Origin: Pseudoalteromonas sp049257235
GTDB lineage: Bacteria > Pseudomonadota > Gammaproteobacteria > Enterobacterales > Alteromonadaceae
Direction: 5' to 3'
NCBI RefSeq assembly: GCF_049257235.1
Contig: NZ_JBMMUF010000003.1
Location: forward strand, 1 to 64,000
Length of the DNA stretch: 64,000 nt
Below, one piece after another: positions 1 through 6,932 of the stretch (its first letter is position 1; the number at the start of each line of letters is the position of its first letter). The position numbers and the translations under genes are program-made. The notes beneath the pieces are model-generated. The model searched no databases. It had not been told where the DNA came from and saw only the letters and a list, made by a program, of their open reading frames with translations.

Positions 1-300
1 GTTCGCTTTGAGCTTAGCCAGCTTCATCAAACGAGCTACCCGGTTTTCGCCAACATGAGTACCATTACGCTTCAGTTGAGCTGTAATGCGAGGGCTACCA
101 TAAACACCGCCAGACTCGATAAAGGCTTCTGTGATCTCTTTGGTGAGTTGCTTGTTTTCAACTGCCCGAGGAGACTCAGGTTCATTTAACCAAGCATAAA
201 ACCCACTGCGATGAACGTTTAACACAGAGCACATGCGAGTGACTTTCCATTTGTCGAGCCGAGATTTTATGAACGCGTACTTTTCCTTGACTCGCTTGCA
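1..300 (-). CDS. IS3-family transposase OrfB, N-terminal part (continues past the left edge)
   Basis: This is the catalytic (DDE) half of the transposase, normally made as an OrfAB fusion by -1 frameshifting. The reading frame sits one base back from orfA and reads KEKYAFIKSRLDKWK, then HRSGFYAW and GGVYGSPRI, the typical N-terminal helix-turn-helix part of IS3 OrfB. The DDE residues lie beyond the window. The exact start is not meaningful because expression depends on frameshifting; the upper coordinate is approximate. No stop codon is seen inside the window. Confidence 0.8.
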
Positions 301-545
301 AAGAACGCGGCGGCCTCCTTTAATATGTCACGCTCTTCTGTAACGCGCTTGAGCTCGGCCTTTAACCGTTTTAACTCTTCGCTTTCTTTGTTCTGCTTTG
401 GCGTTTTTTTGGCCTTGTTGACCCAGTTATAAAGGGATTTATCAGTGATCCCCAATCGGTTGGCCACATCTTTGATCGCGTAGCCATGCTCGATAACCTG
501 GCGAACTGCTTCGTCTTTAAATTCTTGCGGATATTTATTTCTCAT
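267..545 (-). CDS. IS3-family transposase OrfA (HTH_Tnp_1)
   Basis: A 92-residue protein that binds the element ends. It opens with RNKYPQEFKDEAVRQVIE, followed by a helix-turn-helix (KDVANRLGITDKSLYNWV, about residues 25-42) and a leucine-zipper-like coiled coil (EELKRLKAELKRVTEERDILKE, in two stretches, about residues 55-78), the classic IS3 OrfA layout. The end overlaps orfB, and the purine-rich stretch AAGGAAAAG near 281-288 is a plausible place for the -1 slip. The length is normal and the frame is open. Confidence 0.9.
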   Translation of the reverse strand: MRNKYPQEFKDEAVRQVIEHGYAIKDVANRLGITDKSLYNWVNKAKKTPKQNKESEELKRLKAELKRVTEERDILKEAAAFFASESRKSTRS

Positions 546-607
546 AACACCTTCTATCTTACTTCATTTTCAAAATAAAAGATGTCTAGTTGTTTGAGGG
601 AAGATCA

Positions 608-881
608 TACAACGGTAAATAAATTCATTGACCGCATCGCGGGTGATTTAAAATTTGTTGTACATGAACTCAGACACACTACTCGGACGCTGCTGAGTGC
701 TTTAAAAATAAAGAACGAGGTAGCAGAATCTTACATTACACATTCCTCTTGGCTCTACATGCACGATCCACTTCACTTATACGATGAAAGAAAAGAGGCC
801 GCATCAGCTATCTCAAACCTAATCACAACTCTGAGAGAAAAAGTAAAAGAAGAAGCTTTAAAAAATGAAGACACCATTTGA
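608..881 (+). pseudogene. Tyrosine recombinase (integrase) C-terminal remnant, split by the IS
   Basis: Only the last about 90 codons of a phage or island type integrase remain. The fragment shows VVHELRHTTRTLLSAL, the conserved H-x-L-R-H/R box of the catalytic domain, then a plausible catalytic Tyr in DPLHLYDERKEA followed by the usual C-terminal helix. The frame is open back through the IS terminus to an ATG at 582, but those first codons are IS sequence. The N-terminal domains are absent from the window and would lie on the far side of the IS. The fragment overlaps the next gene by 17 bp, as in intact integrase/AlpA modules. It is most likely inactive. Confidence 0.8.
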
Positions 882-1152
882 ACGAGTAGAGCCATCGTTG
901 ACGTTGAATGAAGTATTGAAAATACTTCGGTACAAAAAGTCTTGGCTTTATAAGCAGATGAAATTAGGAAAATTTCCCAAGCCGGATCGCAAAGTGGGCA
1001 AAAAAAATTTATGGAGTCCTGAAGTAATCGAGCAATATTTAGCGATGAAAGCAATAGAAGAATCGAATCATTCTGACCAAATTTACAATTGGTCTGGAAG
1101 TGCTATGACATCATATCCTGCAATACCTTGCACAATGAGGTTCAGGTATTAA
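865..1152 (+). CDS. AlpA-like / excisionase-type DNA-binding protein
   Basis: A 95-residue protein with an AlpA/MerR-like winged-helix region: LTLNEVLKILRYKKSWLY followed by KQMKLGKFPKPDRKVGKKN and LWSPEVIEQYL (about residues 12-63). This matches the phage AlpA family, small regulators that often sit next to P4-type integrases and control integrase expression or excision. The residues after 65 are not part of the domain and may be an extension. It overlaps the integrase remnant by 17 bp, so the two were probably one transcriptional unit before the IS inserted. Confidence 0.75.
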   Translation: MKTPFERVEPSLTLNEVLKILRYKKSWLYKQMKLGKFPKPDRKVGKKNLWSPEVIEQYLAMKAIEESNHSDQIYNWSGSAMTSYPAIPCTMRFRY

Positions 1153-1176
1153 TACATGCTCAAAGCACCACGTCAC

Positions 1177-1203
1177 AACCCTGCAAGGTATGGCAGGGTT
1201 TTA
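1177..1203 (+). terminator. Rho-independent terminator after the alpA-like gene
   Basis: AACCCTGC (1177-1184) pairs perfectly with GCAGGGTT (1193-1200) around an 8-nt loop and runs into a short T stretch. It lies 25 bp past the stop of the AlpA-like gene. Confidence 0.65.
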
Positions 1204-1510
1204 TGTATCAACTTCCAGTTTAAACCAATGTACTCGTCACTAGCTCGAAGTTGTTTCTGCAATACCTCGCAGAAAACTCTTCAATTTAAAAGCAGTGCCC
1301 TATTGCAGGAAAACTGTTTTCCTGCGAGGAATAATATGCAGACCTAATAACTCTTTTACTTAACAACCTAAGGGGACCAAACTTCGGACATAAAATAAGA
1401 CTATGCATCAAGCTCTTTTGATGGGGAAGACCAACCCTACACAACGATGAACTGATTTTCATAACGTGCAAAAAATTCCAACTGACATATTGGTCAATCA
1501 AGATAAGAAC
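1204..1510. other. Gene-free stretch with one strong hairpin
   Basis: I see no convincing gene here. The stretch holds a perfect 9-bp hairpin, GCAGGAAAA (1305-1313), a 3-nt loop, then TTTTCCTGC (1317-1325). Related pieces (CTGCAATACC, CTGCAAGG, CTGCAATACCTCGCAG) recur between 1119 and 1270, as might be seen in an attachment or recombination-directionality region. I cannot identify an attachment core. Confidence 0.4.
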
Positions 1511-1594
1511 TTACTTACGTTTATATAAAAGCAAGAATGCAATAGTCAGCACTAATACACTTATCAGAAATACTGAGATGGTGACAATTGGCAT
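1511..1594 (-). CDS. 27-residue single-span membrane peptide downstream of hipB
   Basis: A very short ORF (84 bp with stop) that starts 40 bp past the hipB-like stop on the same strand. The peptide is MPIVTISVFLISVLVL then TIAFLLLYKRK: a hydrophobic helix of about 20 residues with a positively charged C-terminus, so it should insert into the inner membrane with the tail inside. A strong ribosome binding site, AAGGAG, lies 6 bp before the ATG. The design resembles small membrane toxins or small regulatory membrane proteins, but I do not recognise it. The RBS and the composition argue that it is translated; conservation is unknown. Confidence 0.5.
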   Translation of the reverse strand: MPIVTISVFLISVLVLTIAFLLLYKRK

Positions 1595-1633
1595 CTTCTC
1601 TCCTTAAGCTCTTCAATCTAGGTTATGAAAAAA

Positions 1634-1915
1634 TTAAATCTCACGCCGAAGCACACGAACTGATAGCTGAAAACCTCCTGGAGCTAAAATTTTATTCAAT
1701 ACTGAGACTCTAGGATCTGTATTGCCTTTTTCAATATCTCTGAGGGTTTTGTCAGACACCTTAATAAACTTTGCATATTGAGTTTGTGTCATACCATACA
1801 ATTGTGTGCGAACTTGCTTAACTAATTCACCAATGGAGATTACATTGTTGGCAACATCATTTTCCAGCTTCGCAAGCATTTCTTTTCGCTGTTCACCAGA
1901 CAAACTAGCCATCAT
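1634..1915 (-). CDS. hipB: HipB-like antitoxin / XRE-type DNA-binding protein
   Basis: A 93-residue protein with a Cro/C1-type helix-turn-helix in the middle: MTQTQYAKFIKVSDKTLRDI then EKGNTDPRVSVLNKIL (about residues 42-78). HipB proteins bind the operator of their own operon and neutralise HipA. The N-terminal helical part (GEQRKEMLAKLEND) is longer than in E. coli HipB. The start overlaps the hipA-like stop by 11 bp with a GGGAG sequence before it, so translation is likely coupled. The order toxin then antitoxin is the reverse of E. coli hipBA. Confidence 0.75.
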   Translation of the reverse strand: MMASLSGEQRKEMLAKLENDVANNVISIGELVKQVRTQLYGMTQTQYAKFIKVSDKTLRDIEKGNTDPRVSVLNKILAPGGFQLSVRVLRREI

Positions 1916-3245
1916 AAACTCCCATTTCTACTAATTTATTTTTTATGTTGCTAAATCCAATCGCAGGAAAATTTAATATTTCATCAGGGCAATTTAACTT
2001 TGCTAATCGCGCCGGCAGGTCGATTAATTTTTCTGCCAGTTGATTCAAACATAAAATCATTTCTTCCGGCTCACAAAAGTCTGAAAGTTGCTCTGCAACG
2101 TTTGAAAAGTTCACTTGTCCGCGGAGCTCACAATTTCGTTCCCATTTGAATAAACGGGTTACTCCTTCTTCATCTGCTTTCATCGGAGCAAAATCATAGA
2201 TAGGAGCAAAACGAATATCCCCAGCAAATTTTAAAAATGAAATGTTACGGCCGTGATTATCTGAATTACCAAAAACAAGATTTAAAAAGTCTCTAACAAC
2301 ATATTGCTTTGCAAATTCGCTTTTGGTCATTTGAGTTGCAGAATTAATCCTTCGCCAAACTGTCTCCATAACATAAAAATGACCTTGATAACTGCCAGGC
2401 TCCGCATTGATGATTGAATAGATGCTCTCCAAACCGATTCTTGTAGCAACTCCATTTTCAAATCCGACATCAAAGCGCGGCAGCCATAAACTGACTTGGC
2501 CACTTTCTTTGTCTTCTAGTATTCTTAACTTATCGGCTTCGATTGTTTTAACGCTAGTGCCTTGGAGGATCTCAGTAAGAGCCTGATAAAAAACACCTTC
2601 AGCTTTAAGAATGTTATTGTCTCGAGTTGTACGCTTATTTCTAGCAAACTTTGTTAAGTATGCTGTTGCCGTCAATGGCTTTCCAGCAAAATCTCCGTCA
2701 ATGTAAACACTGTCATCTTCAAGCATGAGTAATAGTTTTGGTGCGACACCACCAGCCCCAGTTGCTCCCCCAACCGCAGCTCCTTGTTCATTAGCATACT
2801 CTAAGAAGTCATATTGCAATGAAATAACGTCTTCAATGGGAAAGCGACGAGGATCCCTACTATTCTCTGTCGGTACAGACTCTTTTATTCGTAAATTGCC
2901 AACGGGCGACATACAAGCATGAGTCAGCAGCGCGTAATTTTGCTGAAACTCGTTTGAGCGACTGGTATTAAGATACTTGAGCCACCAATCTCGAGATTTA
3001 CCCACTGGCAAGATATCATCTAATAAAGCAGGCCAATTAGGGTAGTCTTTAGGAACAATGCTAATGGGCGCATTAACTGAGCATGCCCAACAATCTTTAA
3101 CCTCATAGCTAGCGACCTTAGCAATATACTCATTCTCATAGTACAGCGAGCAACTTGCACTGAGCCGCTCATCAGAGAAACTCAAAGTAGCAGCATCCCA
3201 CCATTGACCTTGATTAAACAATTGCAGTGTGACTGTTAGCATCAT
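1905..3245 (-). CDS. hipA: HipA-family Ser/Thr kinase toxin
   Basis: A 446-residue HipA-type kinase. Family members phosphorylate targets such as glutamyl-tRNA synthetase and cause growth arrest. Visible motifs are a Gly-rich nucleotide loop (GGATGAGGVAPK, about residues 156-167), the catalytic loop FGNSDNHGRNISFLK (325-339, with Asp329, His331 and Asn334) and the metal-binding YDFAP (350-354). All key kinase residues seem present. Two ATG codons stand in tandem at 3245 and 3242. The gene is transcribed before its antitoxin from a promoter region with twin palindromes (3293-3350). The gene has low GC content like the rest of the island. Confidence 0.85.
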   Translation of the reverse strand: MMLTVTLQLFNQGQWWDAATLSFSDERLSASCSLYYENEYIAKVASYEVKDCWACSVNAPISIVPKDYPNWPALLDDILPVGKSRDWWLKYLNTSRSNEFQQNYALLTHACMSPVGNLRIKESVPTENSRDPRRFPIEDVISLQYDFLEYANEQGAAVGGATGAGGVAPKLLLMLEDDSVYIDGDFAGKPLTATAYLTKFARNKRTTRDNNILKAEGVFYQALTEILQGTSVKTIEADKLRILEDKESGQVSLWLPRFDVGFENGVATRIGLESIYSIINAEPGSYQGHFYVMETVWRRINSATQMTKSEFAKQYVVRDFLNLVFGNSDNHGRNISFLKFAGDIRFAPIYDFAPMKADEEGVTRLFKWERNCELRGQVNFSNVAEQLSDFCEPEEMILCLNQLAEKLIDLPARLAKLNCPDEILNFPAIGFSNIKNKLVEMGVYDG

Positions 3246-3292
3246 TCACCCAGTAGTTTATTACCGTTTAGTTATTAATATTAGCAACTTTT

Positions 3293-3350
3293 CGGTAGAA
3301 ATCTACCGTTTCATTGCAAAACAGCAATCATTTTCGGTAGAAATCTACCG
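3293..3350. promoter_or_regulatory. Twin 16-bp palindromic operators of the hip-like operon
   Basis: The same 16-bp inverted repeat CGGTAGAAATCTACCG occurs at 3293-3308 and 3335-3350, exactly 42 bp apart (about four helical turns), between the hipA-like gene and the divergent gene at 3493. Two further TTACCGTTTA segments lie near 3261 and 3386. This is the arrangement expected for cooperative, DNA-bending autorepression by a HipA/HipB complex. The half-site differs from the E. coli hip operator TATCC(N8)GGATA. Assigning HipB as the binder is inference. Confidence 0.75.
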
Positions 3351-3492
3351 GTTACTGCACGATACAGCACCTTAATCAGTACTTTGTTACCGTTTATCAA
3401 TTTGAAAAACACATAGGTTTTCTAAGTGTTTCGGTCAATAAGCTCAATATAAATTACTTAGGCTGTTCATAACCAAAACAGGGGGATGGGTT

Positions 3493-3786
3493 ATGAAGAA
3501 TTATACGAAAGTGCAGCGTATTGCCATCGCAATACTCATAGTTACAGAGGCAGTATCCAGTGAAGAGCTAGAGTCGATTGGCATCAAAAAGTCACAAGCT
3601 GACGCGTGGGCAAAACACTTATTGGATAAGCAAATCAGCTTTCAAGATGCAATGGATATTTTTCAAAATAGGGATACAGATGCGTCCATCAATCATTTAC
3701 TGACACTATGCATTGATCAACGCTTTTTTACTAAAAGACCTAAACATGATGAAGAAGCTCAAGGTGAGCAGAAAAAGCAGGGATAA
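3493..3786 (+). CDS. Hypothetical protein, 97 residues
   Basis: I do not recognise this family. The protein is hydrophilic except for a short N-terminal hydrophobic run (AIAILIVTEAV) and is predicted helical, with a charged C-terminal tail (KRPKHDEEAQGEQKKQG). A good ribosome binding site (GGGGGATGGGTT) precedes the ATG. It diverges from the hip-like operon, and its promoter region lies beside the twin palindromes, so it might share control with that operon. No signal peptide is evident. Confidence 0.6.
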   Translation: MKNYTKVQRIAIAILIVTEAVSSEELESIGIKKSQADAWAKHLLDKQISFQDAMDIFQNRDTDASINHLLTLCIDQRFFTKRPKHDEEAQGEQKKQG

Positions 3787-3804
3787 CCTGCTTTGCTCTG
3801 AAGT

Positions 3805-4206
3805 TTAGAAAAACCTCATCATGTCTTGATATTCAACGCTCTTTCTAGTGCCTCTTCCCACCAAAATATAACTGGTGCTATTTGTCGTAAATATGCAATT
3901 CTCATGGATACTGAGTATTGCTGTTGTTCGCACCCAGCCACCAACTGGAAATCTACCTAGTTCATCATAAATGATGTAGTCAGCCTTTATTAGCGATATA
4001 GCAAAGTCAGGCAAAGATTGTGGTAGCTTAATGTCCCATATAGCCCAGTCCTTTACCACGCATATTGGTTTACCTGGTGAAAATTGGTCACACTTTTGTT
4101 TCATCAAATCGATTTGTGATTCTGAGCAGCCGAAGTCCGTTAATATTCCAGGCTTATACAAAACACTTGCAAGCCTATCGATCTCTCGTTTCATTTCATT
4201 AGTCAT
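3805..4206 (-). CDS. Hypothetical protein resembling DUF6957
   Basis: A 133-residue protein with no signal peptide. The core ICVVKDWAIWDIKLP, then DYIIYDELGRFPVGGWVRTT and TNSTSYILVGRGTRKSV, resembles the DUF6957 family of short, uncharacterised proteins as I remember it (a W-x-x-W, then GRF-x-x-G-x-W-V-R-T, then YVL-x-G-x-G pattern). These proteins often occur on mobile elements. The start ATG is preceded by AGAGATAGTT. It converges with the gene at 3493, with only 18 bp between the two stop codons. The function is unknown. Confidence 0.6.
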   Translation of the reverse strand: MTNEMKREIDRLASVLYKPGILTDFGCSESQIDLMKQKCDQFSPGKPICVVKDWAIWDIKLPQSLPDFAISLIKADYIIYDELGRFPVGGWVRTTAILSIHENCIFTTNSTSYILVGRGTRKSVEYQDMMRFF

Positions 4207-4702
4207 AACTATCTCTTGCTATTAAAAGTTATGACTAGCTTGAGCTCACTCTCTAATCTGTCAAAAAATCACTTCGCATTTAAATGTGTGCAAAAGGCTT
4301 CCAGTCTTGAACTCTATAAAAATGGATGATTCATTTTGTATGTGGAAAGGATGGCTGCATTTGTAATAACAGCTCGCTGGCATGTAAAACGGATATGAGC
4401 AGTAAATGTTCTTGTGTGCATCGAGCGGCAGTTTAGCTAACTGCTAGGTACCTAAGTTATTGCATGGCACCAAATCTACCCGAGGGCTCTAATGAGCTGA
4501 ATTTAAATTATTAAACAAAGAGAGGTAACCAAGTTTTGATTATATAAAGTTTATGTTTAGGGCAGGTATCGATTTAAAGCTTAACTCCTGCGCTAATCTT
4601 CTGATTATAAAACAAACAACTATCTCTTAATGAAGTACACTAACAAATAATATGTGTATAACGCGCCTAATAGTCGCGGCAAGACTCATAAATTACAGAC
4701 TC
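4207..4702. other. Gene-free AT-rich stretch
   Basis: About 500 bp with no ORF of convincing codon use, no RNA gene I recognise and no strong terminator hairpin. It probably includes the promoter of the minus-strand gene at 4206. Confidence 0.4.
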
Positions 4703-5362
4703 CTAGCCTGTGCCTATCAAACTCCGTACTGTAGAGGGATAGAACTGCTTACCTGTCCGGCTTTTAAAGCCTAGCCGGTTTAGTTCGTCTGCAATGCCTT
4801 TTAACGTTGTTGTTCCTGCTGCTTTCACATTTTCAATAACTGGTAAAATTGCCGCTCGGTATTTTTTTGTGTTTGCCATAAACTGTGCATGAGCATTGCT
4901 GGTACAAGTATTTCTGACTTCATTAAAGTTAGGGTTACCTAATTCCACGCCTCTCTTTTTAGCTTCCGTTAAAGCTAATTTTGTCCTTGTAGAGATTGCT
5001 CTTCGTTCCTCTTCTGCGACAGCCGCTAATACTTGTAACACCAATGGGCCTGAGTTGGGCTGATCACAACAAATAAACTTGATATTGCTTTGCATCACTG
5101 AACTTAAAAAATGCAAATCACGAGACAACCTATCCAGCTTTGAAACGATTAATGTTGAGTTGGTTAGCTGACAGTGTTGAAGTGCTTTGGCCAATTCTGG
5201 CCGGTTATTATTTTTGCCCGACTCTACTTCCGTGTATTGATAAAGCAATGATCCTTCTTGTCGATTTATATAATCAATCACCACAGACTGTTGAGATTCT
5301 AGTCCAAGCCCACTTTGACCTTGTCGCTGAGTAGATACACGATAGTAAGCAATAAAATTCAT
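4703..5362 (-). CDS. Serine recombinase (resolvase/invertase family)
   Basis: A 219-residue site-specific recombinase. The start is the ATG at 5362, preceded by CACAGG; the longer open frame upstream lacks a good start. The N-terminal catalytic domain shows FIAYYRVSTQRQGQSGLGLE with the nucleophile Ser10, then LIVSKLDRLSRD, the resolvase Arg box, and EEERRAISTRTKLAL leading to the E-helix. The C-terminal part (GIADELNRLGFKSRTGKQF, then YPSTVRSLI) is the short recombinase DNA-binding segment. Such proteins resolve or invert DNA on mobile elements. No paired inversion sites are obvious around it. Confidence 0.85.
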   Translation of the reverse strand: MNFIAYYRVSTQRQGQSGLGLESQQSVVIDYINRQEGSLLYQYTEVESGKNNNRPELAKALQHCQLTNSTLIVSKLDRLSRDLHFLSSVMQSNIKFICCDQPNSGPLVLQVLAAVAEEERRAISTRTKLALTEAKKRGVELGNPNFNEVRNTCTSNAHAQFMANTKKYRAAILPVIENVKAAGTTTLKGIADELNRLGFKSRTGKQFYPSTVRSLIGTG

Positions 5363-5557
5363 AATATTCCTGTGAGTTACAAAGGCGCAATACCTTCGTT
5401 TTGCGTGTTTGTATTTAGATCTATAGATTGACTGCTTGGGAATATTCGTCAAAAAGTAGATGGTGTGATTTATTCTTAAAAAACGCGGTTGATGGGCCTT
5501 ACCAAGATTTCCTTTTGGCTCCATAATCTAGATACAGCCACACGAAGGAATTACATA

Positions 5558-5776
5558 ATGGAAGATAAGAACAGACTTGCTAGAGCAAAACGCATAGCTA
5601 GAAATAAAATGAAATATCGTGATGTTGATTTCGTCTTGCTGCGACAGAGAATTTATCAAGATGTTACAGCGACAAACCAAGCTTTGCATTCTAAACCTTG
5701 GTATGAGGGATACTTGAGTAGTTTAGCAATCACTCTTGCAGGAACAGCTTCTTTATTACTACTCATAGTAGTTTAA
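5558..5776 (+). CDS. Small tail-anchored membrane protein, 72 residues
   Basis: I chose the ATG at 5558, which has GAAGGA eight bases ahead, over the longer frame from 5489. The N-terminal half is basic (EDKNRLARAKRIARNKMKYR) and the C-terminal half ends in one membrane helix (LSSLAITLAGTASLLLLIVV) that reaches the last residue, so it is a tail-anchored inner-membrane protein. It diverges from the serine recombinase and is followed by a terminator at 5849. I do not recognise the family. Confidence 0.55.
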   Translation: MEDKNRLARAKRIARNKMKYRDVDFVLLRQRIYQDVTATNQALHSKPWYEGYLSSLAITLAGTASLLLLIVV

Positions 5777-5791
5777 GTAGACCCCCCTTGA

Positions 5792-5908
5792 GTTTTAAAT
5801 GAGTATGGTAAAGATGCAGCTCACCACACAACTTGTTCGGCGATGAACAAAAACCCGACTGTTGGGTTTTAAATGTTCAGGGTAAAGGTGCACCTAGCTA
5901 CACAGCTT
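5792..5908. repeat. Imperfect 43-bp direct repeat pair
   Basis: Copies at 5792-5834 and 5866-5908 both read GTTTTAAATG, then five variable bases, then GGTAAAG-TGCA, and end in ACACA-CTT; about three quarters of the positions agree. The offset is 74 bp. The second copy includes the right arm of the terminator at 5849. The remaining bases to 6164 hold no gene that I can support. Confidence 0.5.
5849..5872 (+). terminator. Rho-independent terminator after the small membrane gene
   Basis: AAAACCC (5850-5856) pairs with GGGTTTT (5864-5870) around a 7-nt loop, ending in TTTT. Confidence 0.6.
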
Positions 5909-6164
5909 ATTGTGTAGAGCCAATAAAGTTTAAGTGGGTTAGTCGAAGTAATAGTAATTGCGCCTTGAGATGGTTAAGTCGCAGTTAGTGTCGAGGGTCA
6001 GTAACCATCTAAAAAAGTAATATTTTAGGGGCTTTCTGGATGCTAATTGATGGTGCCAGATTTGCTTCGACTTAATCTCGGGGTAAGAACGACCCATGCC
6101 GCAGACAAAAATAAGTTTGCGTTTAAAGCTTCTCAGAGATGTTAGAGGTAGCTTTTTTATGCCA

Positions 6165-6201
6165 TAAAAACGCCCTGTTAAGCAAAGTTGAGTAACAGGG
6201 C
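6165..6201 (-). terminator. Terminator of the minus-strand gene at 6211
   Basis: GCCCTGTTA (6172-6180) and TAACAGGGC (6193-6201) form a perfect 9-bp stem. Read on the minus strand it is followed by GTTTTTAT. It begins 10 bp past the stop of the hypothetical gene. Confidence 0.75.
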
Positions 6202-6210
6202 AGATCCAAG

Positions 6211-6696
6211 TTAATGACGCTTTCGGTTATGCTCTTCGGATTTTCTGATTGTGTTATGAAAGGAGTTAATGAGTTCCTCAACTCGAATCATTAGTTCTTT
6301 TTCCTCTCGGTCTTCACAAAACCTAACTATAGGAGATGCCCCCAATAAGAATGTAGTGACAGCAAGTATCGGCTGCATGACCGCCTGAACAGGTAATTCC
6401 CCTTTCGCAATATCAACAATGTAATTAATCTCATCATTAAGAACGGTTATGGCTGTCACTGCGTCATTAACTAGCTCTTGATAGTTACTACGGTTATGCT
6501 CACCCATCTGCTTAATCTTCAAGTCAATTAACGACATGGCGAAAACAGCTTCTAAACCGCTGTCGGTTACCTGGAGATTATTGACTAAAGTTTTGAATTC
6601 AGGTTCCGACATTATGTCGTTTTGAAGATTTGTAACTAAAGCCTGTTGATGCTGCTCTACAGGAGATAAATAATATTCTTGCTTGAAACTTAACAT
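6211..6696 (-). CDS. Hypothetical helical protein, 161 residues
   Basis: A mostly helical, acidic protein with no known motif that I recognise. A weakly hydrophobic stretch (VMQPILAVTTFLLGASPIVRF, residues about 109-129, written in part) could be a buried helix rather than a membrane span. The C-terminus is basic (RKSEEHNRKRH). The ATG is followed by a normal frame, and the gene has its own terminator. It is transcribed away from the methyltransferase gene, so a link to that system is possible but not shown. Confidence 0.55.
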   Translation of the reverse strand: MLSFKQEYYLSPVEQHQQALVTNLQNDIMSEPEFKTLVNNLQVTDSGLEAVFAMSLIDLKIKQMGEHNRSNYQELVNDAVTAITVLNDEINYIVDIAKGELPVQAVMQPILAVTTFLLGASPIVRFCEDREEKELMIRVEELINSFHNTIRKSEEHNRKRH

Positions 6697-6932
6697 GATG
6701 TTTTTCCTATCTAATTATCGTGAACACCATATTCAGCTACTTCTTAGACTTGTCAAAAAACAGGGCTTTAACAATCCAATAGAGTAGCTCTTATCTCATG
6801 TCTAAACGTAAGAACACAGATAAAGTAGCAATACCTGAATATCTTATTGATCTAGAAACCCTGTTGTTTAGCTTTTTATAAATGTTACACCCTGGTATCA
6901 TCACCTTCGGCATTTCAAAGTGGTAAGTAAGA

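Larger units (their letters stand above)
1..607 (-). mobile_element. IS3-family insertion sequence, cut by the left window edge
   Basis: The element carries orfA and the start of orfB in the usual overlapping -1 arrangement. Its inner terminus can be placed: read on the minus strand, the sequence from 607 begins TGATCTTCCCTC, close to the IS3 terminal repeat TGATCTTACCC as I remember it, and lies 62 bp upstream of the orfA start. Immediately beyond it, from 608, a tyrosine recombinase frame begins. The other terminus and the target duplication lie outside the window, so intactness cannot be judged. Confidence 0.85.

Noticed and set aside
773..1054. Minus-strand open frame of 93 codons opposite the integrase remnant and alpA
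   Set aside because: It is the shadow of two real plus-strand genes, has no ribosome binding site and no family resemblance.
1156..1347. Plus-strand frame of 63 codons after alpA
   Set aside because: It runs through a terminator and a hairpin, has poor codon use and no ribosome binding site.
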